8,167 bases of DNA from an uncultured Muribaculaceae bacterium (GTDB taxonomy: Bacteria; Bacteroidota; Bacteroidia; Bacteroidales; Muribaculaceae): contig CAJUQP010000069.1 in NCBI GenBank assembly GCA_910588245.1, forward strand, positions 1-8,167, written 5' to 3'. Numbering within the stretch: the first letter of the stretch is position 1; the number at the start of each line of letters is the position of its first letter. The notes under the pieces were generated by a model, which was not told where the DNA came from, did no database searches, and saw only the letters and a list, made by a program, of their open reading frames with translations. Position numbers and translations under genes: made by a program. Positions 1 to 6,440 of the stretch are shown piece by piece.

Positions 1-18
1 GGATTGAGGATATGATAT

Positions 19-55
19 AAAAAATCTCCGGGGCTTAGACTGCGCCAGAGATTTT
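19..55 (-). terminator. Intrinsic terminator of the B3/B4-domain gene
   Basis: Arms AAAATCTC (21-28) and GAGATTTT (48-55) pair perfectly around a 19-base loop. The loop can add a few inner G-C pairs (GG 30-31 with CC 45-46, GC 33-34 with GC 42-43). Read on the minus strand, the second arm runs into six consecutive T (complement of 19-24). It lies about 30 bases past the stop codon of the minus-strand gene at 84. On the plus strand the hairpin is followed by only TTTTC, so a bidirectional role is possible but weaker. Confidence 0.65.
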
Positions 56-83
56 CAGAAATATTATTGGCTATAAATTATAT

Positions 84-755
84 CTATTCATTTGATATTA
101 TTTCGTAGTTGAATGAGCTTAGAGCTGCATGTCTCGACAGGATCTTTTTTATGAGTTCGATTGTTTCATTCGCCGGCATATCTTCTTCGTATATATTCAC
201 CAACATTAGGAGATGCTGTGTCTCCGGGGTCAGTTTTGTGCGTTCTTCATCGCTTGTAGGAGTGCCTATGCCACCTGATGAGTCACGATAGAGTGGTAGT
301 CCTTCGATATTGAGAGCACCTCTGCCTATTGCTGTAAATTTCTCCTCGTGTCTGCCTACTCCAAGTGTGATTGTCTCTCCAGAAACTTTCTTAAGATCGA
401 ATCCTCCGATACTGTATCCTGTAATGATTGATATTAGGTTAATGGCATCTATAAGTGTTGTGAGCCGATATATGCCTTTCCCGTTGATTATTCTTCGGCA
501 GAGGGCTTCAGCCGACGGGCGATATCTGTTAGGATCTTTCCCCAGCGCTTTATAGGCTCTGCGAGTGCCTGCGATCCCTGGACGCTTGTTTATGTCCTGG
601 AGCCGGTATCTGTCTTTGATCAGTGCGCATGCTTCTTCAATCTCCTTCCACATAGCATCAGATGTGGGACTATTTTTGACATCCGCTTCAATATGGAGCA
701 CTTTCAGGTGTGGTGCCCCGGCCTTTATTTCCTCTGACAGTATTATTTTTTTCAT
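84..755 (-). CDS. Stand-alone B3/B4 (tRNA-binding/editing-like) domain protein
   Basis: The 223-residue product is a free-standing B3/B4 domain. In bacterial phenylalanyl-tRNA synthetase beta subunits this domain carries the editing site that clears Tyr from tRNA-Phe. Family features visible are the RRAYKALGKDPNRYRPSAEA block (65-84), the helix LIDAINLISIITG (101-113), and the C-terminal GIGTPTSDEERTKL loop (162-175), which corresponds to the family's G-x-P-x-SD-xx-RT pattern. There is no signal peptide, membrane segment, anticodon-binding or catalytic synthetase domain, so it should be cytosolic and cannot aminoacylate. The role of such single-domain proteins is not established; trans-editing of a mischarged tRNA is the natural hypothesis. 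The ATG at 753-755 gives the lysine-rich start usual for the family. The gene diverges from hisS over 198 bases, has no gene immediately downstream, and is followed by a terminator. I saw no convincing promoter for it. The family call is firm; the function is not. Confidence 0.85.
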   Translation of the reverse strand: MKKIILSEEIKAGAPHLKVLHIEADVKNSPTSDAMWKEIEEACALIKDRYRLQDINKRPGIAGTRRAYKALGKDPNRYRPSAEALCRRIINGKGIYRLTTLIDAINLISIITGYSIGGFDLKKVSGETITLGVGRHEEKFTAIGRGALNIEGLPLYRDSSGGIGTPTSDEERTKLTPETQHLLMLVNIYEEDMPANETIELIKKILSRHAALSSFNYEIISNE

Positions 756-953
756 ATCGATTACTTTTGAAATGCGAATTTAAACATTATTATTGGAAAA
801 TAGGAGAGTGAGATAGGGAAATCGAAAAAAGTTTTGTAATTTCGCGTATTGAAGCATTTCCGGTTTGATATATCCATGTCTCTCATGATGGCATGTTGTA
901 TTAGATCGCGCGGTTATGCTTAAACGTATATAATCATATTCCTTCTATATAAA
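756..953. promoter_or_regulatory. Divergent spacer between B3/B4 gene and hisS
   Basis: This AT-rich 198-base gap must hold the promoters of both diverging genes. The best -7-like elements each have one mismatch to TAnnTTTG: TAATTTCG at 837-844 on the plus strand (toward hisS), and TAAATTCG on the minus strand (complement of 776-783, toward the B3/B4 gene). Neither has a TTG box at the right distance, so neither is called as a promoter. No Shine-Dalgarno precedes hisS; its start is preceded by an A/T-rich run, as is common in Bacteroidota. No RNA gene or repeat was seen. Confidence 0.4.
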
Positions 954-2324
954 ATGGCACAGAAACCTTCCATACCTAAAGGTACACGCGATTTCTCTCC
1001 TAATGAAATGGCACGACGGAACTATATCTTCGACACGATAAAGAGCGTGTTTAAGTTATACGGTTTCCGGCAGATAGAGACCCCCGCAATGGAAAATCTC
1101 TCTACCCTCATGGGTAAGTATGGAGAGGAGGGTGATAAACTTCTGTTCAAGATATTAAATTCCGGCGATTTCATGAAAGATGTCAGGGATGAAGATATTG
1201 CATCCCGCAATCTGGCGCGTCTCACTAATGAGATGTGTGAGAAGGGTCTTCGCTATGATCTTACAGTGCCTTTCGCTCGTTTTGTGGTGCAATACAGAGG
1301 CCAGCTCCAGATGCCTTTTAAGCGCTACCAGATACAGCCGGTGTGGCGTGCGGATCGCCCTCAGAAAGGACGTTACCGTGAATTCTATCAATGTGACGCG
1401 GATGTCGTGGGTAGCGATTCCCTATGGAATGAGATAGAACTTCTCTCGATGATCGACATGGTCTTCTCCAGGCTTAAAGTCAGGGTTGCCATAAAGATTA
1501 ACAACAGAAAGATTTTGTCGGGAATTGCAGAACTTATCGGAGCCGCCGACAAGATCGTTGACATCACGGTCGCTATCGACAAGATTGACAAGATAGGCAT
1601 AGAGAATGTCAATGCTGAGCTCCGTGAGAAGGGGCTGCCTGATGAGGTCATAGAGCGTCTGCGTCCTCTGCTCGAGATGAGCGGCAGCAATGCTGAGAAG
1701 ATCCAGGCTCTTTCCACTATGCTTGCCGGTTCTGAGACCGGTATGAAGGGAGTAGAGGAGCTTCGCACGGTTATAGAGGGTTTCGACGCGCTCGGACACA
1801 ACTGCATAGCTGATGTAGACGTGTCGCTCGCACGAGGCCTCAATTATTACACCGGCACCATAATTGAGGTTAAGGCGCTTGACGTTGAGATCGGAAGCAT
1901 TACGGGTGGCGGCCGCTATGATAATCTTACCGGTGTGTTCGGAATGCCTGGCCTTTCCGGTGTGGGTATCTCTTTCGGCGCCGACCGTATATATGATGTG
2001 CTTAATCAGCTCAATCTGTATCCGGAGGGTGTGAGTCAGAGCGTGAAGGTATTATTTGTCAATTTCGGAGAGAAAGAGGCGGCAGCGGCAGCCCGGATTG
2101 TGAAGAGTCTGCGCGAGGAAGGTGTGGCCGCCGAACTGTATCCCGACGCTGCGAAAATGAAGAAGCAGATGGCTTATGCCGATTCCTCATCTATTCCATA
2201 CGTTGCCATAATAGGTGAGAGCGAACTTGAGGCTGGCGTTGTCAATCTCAAGGATATGGCCTCAGGCGAGCAGTCGCAACTCACTCCAGAGAAATTGGTG
2301 GAAAAACTCAGTGAGATTCACTGA
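954..2324 (+). CDS. hisS: Histidine--tRNA ligase (HisRS)
   Basis: This cytosolic class II synthetase charges tRNA-His with histidine using ATP. All diagnostic blocks are present and intact: the N-terminal PKGTRDFSP (9-16), DLTVPFARF (102-110), motif 2 with the ATP-binding arginine in the RADRPQKGRYREFYQCDAD stretch (132-150), the histidine-specific ARGLNYYTG (293-301) and GGGRYDNL (318-325) loops, and motif 3 GVGISFGADRI (336-346). The C-terminal anticodon-binding domain spans about 363-453. At 456 residues it is about 30 residues longer than the E. coli type and has the insertion between motif 2 and the His loops typical of Bacteroidota enzymes. The ATG at 954 gives the expected N-terminus, although it has no Shine-Dalgarno. 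The next gene begins 23 bases after the stop on the same strand, so the two are probably co-transcribed. Confidence 0.97.
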   Translation: MAQKPSIPKGTRDFSPNEMARRNYIFDTIKSVFKLYGFRQIETPAMENLSTLMGKYGEEGDKLLFKILNSGDFMKDVRDEDIASRNLARLTNEMCEKGLRYDLTVPFARFVVQYRGQLQMPFKRYQIQPVWRADRPQKGRYREFYQCDADVVGSDSLWNEIELLSMIDMVFSRLKVRVAIKINNRKILSGIAELIGAADKIVDITVAIDKIDKIGIENVNAELREKGLPDEVIERLRPLLEMSGSNAEKIQALSTMLAGSETGMKGVEELRTVIEGFDALGHNCIADVDVSLARGLNYYTGTIIEVKALDVEIGSITGGGRYDNLTGVFGMPGLSGVGISFGADRIYDVLNQLNLYPEGVSQSVKVLFVNFGEKEAAAAARIVKSLREEGVAAELYPDAAKMKKQMAYADSSSIPYVAIIGESELEAGVVNLKDMASGEQSQLTPEKLVEKLSEIH

Positions 2325-2347
2325 GGAATATATATAACGGCAGAATT

Positions 2348-3541
2348 ATGATAAGCATGCAGCAGTTTCTTCTCCGGCAACCCGCGGCGCCTGAGGAGAC
2401 ATCTACCGACAGATATTACTTTGATCTTGCCAACCGTCTTGCACGTGAGGCTGTCGCCAGGAAGATATTTCGGTCATATCCGGAGAAAGTAGTGGAACGT
2501 GCAGCTATGGCGTTGGTGGGCTATTATCAGGATGTGATATGCGATTCCGGAGTGTGGCGTTCCTTCATAACGGAATGCCGCAGACTTTACGGAAGGACTG
2601 TCCCTTTTTACGAGGAGGGTGATGATTACACTGATTTCGAGCTTAACAGAGCGGATGTGAGATTCATGGTATGGTATTCCCTCAGCATGAATTTTGAGGG
2701 GAGACGTGTGTGCAATCCTTATGATACTGAGATTGTATCAGGTGCCGATGCCTGGTGGGAAATTCTGGAGAGTGTCTATGATGAAGCGCCCCTTCCCGTA
2801 GACTACCGTATCGCCCATGAGCTTGAGATGCATGCCCGCGAGGATTCGGAATCTATATATAAGCTTGGCAACTGGCTTTTCATGCACTGTTATCTTATGA
2901 CTCCGGCATATGCCTTGACCTTGTCGGAGATTGCCTCCGGAATTGATCTCGGCAAGGAGGAAGGAATAAGCGAGCTTCAGGCAAGGATGGAACAGAGCAT
3001 GTCGGAAGATCCTACCGGGCCGCTGGCCCTTTACCTGCGTGAATGGCTTTATCTGATAGTGGAGGGTAAATTGCCCCGCCATCGACAGAATGAAGTGCCA
3101 GAGCATAAATACTACACTGCCTTTACCCGTGCCACAGGAGGTAAGACTGTGATGTATTTCGGCTCATATGAGGAGATGAATGCGTTCTTTGTCTCAGCTC
3201 TCGGCTGGGCAGATAACGAAGAGCACCTGCCGCAGATGAAAAACTGCCGGGATTTCATACTTATGGTCAACCGTGAGAAGGGAATGCTGGTGGCTCATGA
3301 CATAGCGCGATGCATAGCCGCTCCCGACAATCCTCTTTACGACCGCGACTATGCCCGCACACACGCCATTGAATTGCTGACAGAAAGAGGATGTTGTCCG
3401 GGCGATCTTCTCTCCTATGTTTGCTCCAATGGCTGGCTCCCCGATGCTGTCTTCCCGGGTTCGGACGATACGGAACTTGTGGCGAGCAACTGGGACTTCA
3501 TCGCAAGATGCTATCTTCAACAGTATTATCGCGGTGACTGA
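2348..3541 (+). CDS. Uncharacterised Bacteroidota protein co-transcribed with hisS (possibly DUF3843)
   Basis: The 397-residue product is soluble and acidic, with no signal peptide, no membrane helix and no enzyme motif that I recognise. Its start (STDRYYFDLANRLAREA, 19-35) and its end (GCCPGDLLSYVCSNGWLPDA at 348-367, then NWDFIARCYLQQYYRGD at 381-397) resemble what I recall of DUF3843, a family of unknown function from Bacteroidota of about 400 residues; this assignment is tentative. It is rich in aromatic residues and probably mostly helical. The ATG at 2348 is the furthest upstream; a second ATG at 2357 (residue 4) is an equally possible start. GAGGA beside the hisS stop is the only Shine-Dalgarno-like sequence and lies rather far upstream. 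The 23-base gap to hisS, with no terminator between, indicates an operon. The unit ends at the inverted repeat 3598-3643. Reading frame and codon use look normal, so this is a real gene of unknown function. Confidence 0.8.
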   Translation: MISMQQFLLRQPAAPEETSTDRYYFDLANRLAREAVARKIFRSYPEKVVERAAMALVGYYQDVICDSGVWRSFITECRRLYGRTVPFYEEGDDYTDFELNRADVRFMVWYSLSMNFEGRRVCNPYDTEIVSGADAWWEILESVYDEAPLPVDYRIAHELEMHAREDSESIYKLGNWLFMHCYLMTPAYALTLSEIASGIDLGKEEGISELQARMEQSMSEDPTGPLALYLREWLYLIVEGKLPRHRQNEVPEHKYYTAFTRATGGKTVMYFGSYEEMNAFFVSALGWADNEEHLPQMKNCRDFILMVNREKGMLVAHDIARCIAAPDNPLYDRDYARTHAIELLTERGCCPGDLLSYVCSNGWLPDAVFPGSDDTELVASNWDFIARCYLQQYYRGD

Positions 3542-3597
3542 GACAAGCCTTAAGTGCATGTATGAAGCGATACGTATCGATAAATAATAGATGTATG

Positions 3598-3643
3598 ATA
3601 AAGCAGAAGGCTTTCCTCCGGATTGGAAAGCCTTCTGCTTTAT
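3598..3643. terminator. Bidirectional terminator-like 19-bp inverted repeat
   Basis: The arms at 3598-3616 and 3625-3643 are perfect 19-base complements around an 8-base loop (TCCGGATT). The element lies between the stop of the plus-strand DUF gene (3541) and the stop of the minus-strand glycosyltransferase (3680), where two converging units need termination. The arm ends supply only TTTAT in either direction rather than a long T run, so it may work by stem strength or help stabilise the 3' ends. Confidence 0.75.
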
Positions 3644-3679
3644 CTGTGAATTAGAATTTCCGCTTGGAATACTATATTG

Positions 3680-4411
3680 TTAGGAACGAGATTTCCGGAA
3701 TATGCTGTCGAATTTTAGTTTGAGCACTCCAAAGACTGCTTCTCCAAATATCGAGCTGTTCATTTTCGAGGTGCCCAGGCGCCGGTTGATGAATATAATC
3801 GGAATCTCCTCTACGCGGAACCCTTTTATGTGGGCCTTGAATTTCATCTCAATCTGGAAGGCATAGCCCTTGAACTCGATATTCTCAAGGTTGATAGCCT
3901 CGAGCACACGCCGACGGTAGCATACGAATCCGGCGGTGGCATCGCGCAGCTTCATGCGGGTGACGAATCTTACATATGCCGAGGCGAAATATGACATGAG
4001 TACCCGCCCCATAGGCCAGTTCACGACATTTACTCCGGATATGTAGCGTGATCCGATTGTCACGTCGGCGCTCTTGTCCTTGCAGTTGTGGTAGAGTCGG
4101 GTCAGGTCGTCGGGATTGTGAGAGAAATCGGCATCCATTTCGATCACATAGCCATAATCGCGTGCGAGTGCCCATTTGAATCCATGGATATAAGCTGTGC
4201 CCAGACCCTGTTTGCCTGCTCTTTTCTCAAGGTATATTCTGCCGGGATAAGCCTGCATTAGATTTTCTACCGCGGCTGCCGTGCCGTCAGGTGAATTGTC
4301 GTCGATAACGAGAACATCGAAGTTATCGGGATACTTCATGACAGCCTCGAGAATGTTCGAGATGTTTTCGATTTCGTTATATGTCGGTATAATGACCAGG
4401 ACGTCGCTCAT
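3680..4411 (-). CDS. Polyprenol/dolichol-phosphate mannosyltransferase-like GT2 glycosyltransferase
   Basis: This 243-residue family 2 glycosyltransferase is of the DPM1 type, whose members move a sugar from a nucleotide sugar (classically GDP-mannose) to a polyprenyl phosphate on the cytoplasmic face of the membrane. The GT-A fold motifs occur in order: IIPTYNE (7-13), VIDDNSPDGT (35-44), the metal-binding DADFSHNP (93-100), GSRY (120-123), DATAGF (157-162), GYAFQIEMK (182-190), and RRLGTSKM (210-217) before a short amphipathic tail. It lacks the C-terminal membrane helices seen in longer relatives, so it is expected to be peripheral to the membrane. The length is normal for bacterial DPM1-like proteins. 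It has its own consensus promoter just upstream (4429-4458). The DUF2156 gene lies 91 bases further upstream on the same strand with no clear terminator between, so read-through is also possible. Family is secure; the actual sugar and acceptor cannot be read from sequence. Confidence 0.9.
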   Translation of the reverse strand: MSDVLVIIPTYNEIENISNILEAVMKYPDNFDVLVIDDNSPDGTAAAVENLMQAYPGRIYLEKRAGKQGLGTAYIHGFKWALARDYGYVIEMDADFSHNPDDLTRLYHNCKDKSADVTIGSRYISGVNVVNWPMGRVLMSYFASAYVRFVTRMKLRDATAGFVCYRRRVLEAINLENIEFKGYAFQIEMKFKAHIKGFRVEEIPIIFINRRLGTSKMNSSIFGEAVFGVLKLKFDSIFRKSRS

Positions 4412-4428
4412 GATTTTCTATTTTGATG

Positions 4429-4458
4429 CAAAGTTAATCATTATCCCCAACACGGCAA
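4429..4458 (-). promoter_or_regulatory. Bacteroidota-type promoter of the glycosyltransferase gene
   Basis: On the minus strand there is an exact TAACTTTG (complement of 4429-4436), matching the -7 consensus TAnnTTTG. A TTG (complement of 4456-4458) lies 19 bases upstream, the usual distance for the -33 box. Transcription should begin roughly at 4425, leaving a leader of about 14 bases before the ATG at 4411. No Shine-Dalgarno fits in this leader, consistent with A/U-rich initiation in this phylum. Confidence 0.75.
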
Positions 4459-4502
4459 TTGCTTCCGCTGTTTTTTTGCACGGCACGACAACTCCACACC
4501 GA

Positions 4503-5534
4503 TTATTCCTTAGTATTGCCGAAAAAAGTGACATTGTATTTCCTAAGGATTTCAAGAGGGTGGTATGATTCCTTTGCCATACGCAGGCCGATGTCGCCGG
4601 CATCATCCTCCCGGTTCACATACTTGATCTCGGGATATTTATCGCACATAGCTTTGGCGAACTGCTGGTTGATGATCTCATAGCTTCCATTATACTCCCG
4701 GAGAGCTTTCTCTATATGGATGAAAAGGGTGTCTCCTTTCACATCTCCGATGGTGAAGGCGCATGCTTTTCCTTCTGCGAATATTATCATCCCCTCCAGT
4801 ATTTGGTCCCCTTCAACTATACGCTTTATCATATTTCTCGACAGTTCCCTCTCGCTTCTTGCCATATCAGAGTCGGAACCTTCAGTCTCCATTGCGTCCA
4901 TTATTTCCATGGCGGCTGATGCGTTGGAGGCATCGAGTCGCACGGCTTTCCAATCAGGATAGCGTGTTGAGAACTGATTGACATGATTGCGTTTCTTGCT
5001 CATTTTCTTTCCTTTGAGAGTGGCGAGCGATTCCGCGTCGTAGAGATAGTCTCCCCAATGCGTCAGCTCCTCAGTCATGTCTGCCCCGGAGTCGACCATA
5101 TCCTGCAGTGCGTATTCCGGCACAGCTGAAAATTCCAGCCTGGTATGTCCGGCCTTACAATGGTCTCGGAGCAGTGATATTGATTCCTTAAGCGGAAGGG
5201 CGCCTACAGGCAGCGAGAACGCAGGCCTTGACAGATCGCTCTCCACCACCCCTTTTATGAAAAGTGTGTCTTTATATATGGCATATTCGTAGTTGAAATA
5301 GTCTACCCACATGAGCACTCCACCATAGGAGAAATCGGTAGTGCGCCCCGGCTCATTACGCAGTATGGGCCATATCTCCTTCATTGCCTCCGGTGTGACT
5401 TTCCTGAAATCGAGCGGAGGTGTTGAGAAGGAGTTGTCTTTTCTAAGCGAGGATACATTCTGCGCCATCCTGCATATATAGTCAGTAGCATTCTCGGATT
5501 GTGTGAGTGGAGAGAAATTCCAGGTGCTTTCCAT
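4503..5534 (-). CDS. DUF2156 / phosphatidylglycerol lysyltransferase C-terminal-like protein
   Basis: The 343-residue product matches the LPG_synthase_C (DUF2156) family, a tandem GNAT-like fold. In MprF this fold transfers an amino acid from aminoacyl-tRNA to membrane lipid. Signature stretches are DFSYGGVLMW (67-76), DYLYDAESLATLKGKKMSKK (162-181) followed by RNHVNQF, and near the end NREDDAGDIGLRMAKESYHP (307-326). Unlike MprF it has no N-terminal membrane domain or flippase, so it should be cytosolic; what it transfers, and to what, is unknown. The first 35-40 residues look like low-conservation sequence ahead of the domain start (LDFRKVTPEA, 41-50). A second ATG at codon 23 is possible, but its upstream bases are no better than those of the first, so I kept the longer form. 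It lies upstream of the glycosyltransferase on the same strand and diverges from the metallopeptidase-like gene. Family confident, function open. Confidence 0.85.
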   Translation of the reverse strand: MESTWNFSPLTQSENATDYICRMAQNVSSLRKDNSFSTPPLDFRKVTPEAMKEIWPILRNEPGRTTDFSYGGVLMWVDYFNYEYAIYKDTLFIKGVVESDLSRPAFSLPVGALPLKESISLLRDHCKAGHTRLEFSAVPEYALQDMVDSGADMTEELTHWGDYLYDAESLATLKGKKMSKKRNHVNQFSTRYPDWKAVRLDASNASAAMEIMDAMETEGSDSDMARSERELSRNMIKRIVEGDQILEGMIIFAEGKACAFTIGDVKGDTLFIHIEKALREYNGSYEIINQQFAKAMCDKYPEIKYVNREDDAGDIGLRMAKESYHPLEILRKYNVTFFGNTKE

Positions 5535-5637
5535 TTTTTTCTTGCTTTATGATTTACGCATATATATAACGTCTTCAGGGCTTATAAGTATTAAACAAGA
5601 TAAAAAAATCCCATATATGTATAAAGCACGCAACATT

Positions 5638-5652
5638 CGCGATGGTATCGCG
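5638..5652. repeat. Perfect dyad in divergent spacer (possible operator or small hairpin)
   Basis: CGCGAT and ATCGCG pair around GGT. It lies in the 184-base gap between the diverging DUF2156 gene and the metallopeptidase-like gene. A second short dyad, GCATG-GGG-CATGC, follows at 5686-5698. These could be operator half-sites or small hairpins; short palindromes also arise by chance. No good TAnnTTTG promoter was found in this gap on either strand. Confidence 0.3.
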
Positions 5653-5718
5653 TATTATAGTTTTAGACTTGACAATTAACCGATGGCATGGGGCATGCGC
5701 ACGTTGTGACACAAGTGA

Positions 5719-6198
5719 ATGAGTCTGGTTTTAGAATGCCATATATACCATATATTAATGCGACTTATCAATAAAGACAATATCGAGATAGTTGATGTGT
5801 TTATCCGCCTTTACGGCGAGCTCATAGAGGATATCGCCCCCCATTATAAAGGCGATATAGTTTTCAAGAACCTTCCTGCGGATGAGAATGAATACCATGA
5901 CATAATGGGTAGGGTAGGGAATGTAATATACCATTCGGAAGTGGAGGTCGGGAAAATCGGACTCTCTGACACTGAGGTGCTTGCCGCGCTGGCGCATGAG
6001 ATCGGTCATATCGTATATAATACCAGAGGTTGGCAACAGGATCAGGAGGAACGTGCCGATTCGTTTGCCGCGGAGCTTGGCCTTGGAGCGCAGATGATTT
6101 CCGCTATAGAGAAGATAATTTCAAGCCGCCGTTATCATAAGCTCACATCGCTTCTTGTGGGACGAATACATTTTCTGCAGAATATGATCCGGGTATGA
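5719..6198 (+). CDS. Small HEIGH-motif zinc metallopeptidase-like protein
   Basis: The 159-residue product carries a gluzincin-type zinc site: HEIGH at 93-97 in the context LAALAHEIGHIVY, followed 13 residues later by EERADSFAAELGLG (110-123). There Glu110 or Glu111 is the likely third ligand, and the E-x3-D / A-D-x-FAA pattern recalls M48 and ImmA/IrrE-like (M78) peptidases. No signal peptide or membrane helix is visible, so it is probably cytoplasmic. It lacks an N-terminal helix-turn-helix and has no repressor neighbour, which argues against a classical ImmA/ImmR pair. The start is uncertain: the first ATG (5719) has no Shine-Dalgarno, and an ATG at 5758 (residue 14, MRLINKDNIEIVDVF) gives a 146-residue form that begins where conserved-looking sequence begins. 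I favour the shorter form, but report the full open frame. It stands alone, diverging from the DUF2156 gene. The fold class is likely; substrate and role are unknown. Confidence 0.7.
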   Translation: MSLVLECHIYHILMRLINKDNIEIVDVFIRLYGELIEDIAPHYKGDIVFKNLPADENEYHDIMGRVGNVIYHSEVEVGKIGLSDTEVLAALAHEIGHIVYNTRGWQQDQEERADSFAAELGLGAQMISAIEKIISSRRYHKLTSLLVGRIHFLQNMIRV

Positions 6199-6210
6199 GA
6201 GAGATGTCGC

Positions 6211-6240
6211 TGCGAGAATTTTTTATGTAAAAATTTCGCA
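6211..6240. repeat. AT-rich inverted repeat after the metallopeptidase-like gene
   Basis: TGCGA-G-AATTTTT (6211-6223) pairs with AAAAATTTCGCA (6229-6240) around a 5-base loop, with a single bulged G at 6216. It starts 13 bases past the stop codon, where a terminator is expected, but the stem is AT-rich and is not followed by a T run. It may be a weak terminator or 3'-end stabilising hairpin, and it lies just upstream of the next promoter. Confidence 0.4.
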
Positions 6241-6249
6241 TATGAAATA

Positions 6250-6279
6250 TTGCCGGTCAGAATTATATTACTAAATTTG
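6250..6279 (+). promoter_or_regulatory. Bacteroidota-type promoter of the outer-membrane protein gene
   Basis: An exact -7 element TAAATTTG (6272-6279) is preceded by TTG (6250-6252) with a 19-base spacer, matching the phylum consensus. Transcription should start near 6284, giving a leader of about 155 bases before the start codon, which is long for this region. Confidence 0.75.
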
Positions 6280-6283
6280 CGGT

Positions 6284-6440
6284 GCCGTATTATTTTTCGG
6301 CTAAGACGGTTACTTCCACAGGAGGCGCAGTGCTTTATTTCCGGCGACGGATTTATTCGGATCTGTCCTGAACGTGTAGCATTGTTGGCCCGCGTTTCCT
6401 ATGTCTGACCTATTTTCCTTGGGGCCAAAAGGAAATAAGC
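6284..6440 (+). promoter_or_regulatory. Long structured 5' leader with Shine-Dalgarno hairpin
   Basis: Three potential stems are visible: GCCG/CGGC at 6284-6287 and 6298-6301; GACGGAT/ATCTGTC at 6346-6352 and 6361-6367 (one G-U pair); and TTTCCTT/AAGGAAA at 6414-6420 and 6429-6435 with loop GGGGCCAA. The last stem buries the AAGGAAA that is the only ribosome-binding candidate for the ATGs at 6441 and 6447. An AGGAGG at 6320-6325 lies 4 bases before a GTG that opens a 13-codon frame ending at 6371. Leader and Shine-Dalgarno are seen directly; any regulatory role is inference. No known riboswitch class was recognised. Confidence 0.4.

Noticed and set aside
837..844. TAATTTCG as the hisS promoter -7 element
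   Set aside because: One mismatch to TAnnTTTG and no TTG box 19-21 bases upstream; left as a weak candidate in the spacer entry.
1388..1843. Long minus-strand open frames inside hisS (also 1422-1799)
   Set aside because: Shadow frames opposite a clearly coding synthetase; the translations are low-complexity and match no family.
4281..5292. Plus-strand open frames opposite the glycosyltransferase and DUF2156 genes
   Set aside because: Antisense shadows of two genes with intact family motifs; no start signals of their own.
5669..5674. TTGACA, a sigma70-like -35 box before the metallopeptidase-like gene
   Set aside because: No TATAAT-like -10 at 16-18 bases, and this phylum's primary sigma factor uses a different consensus.
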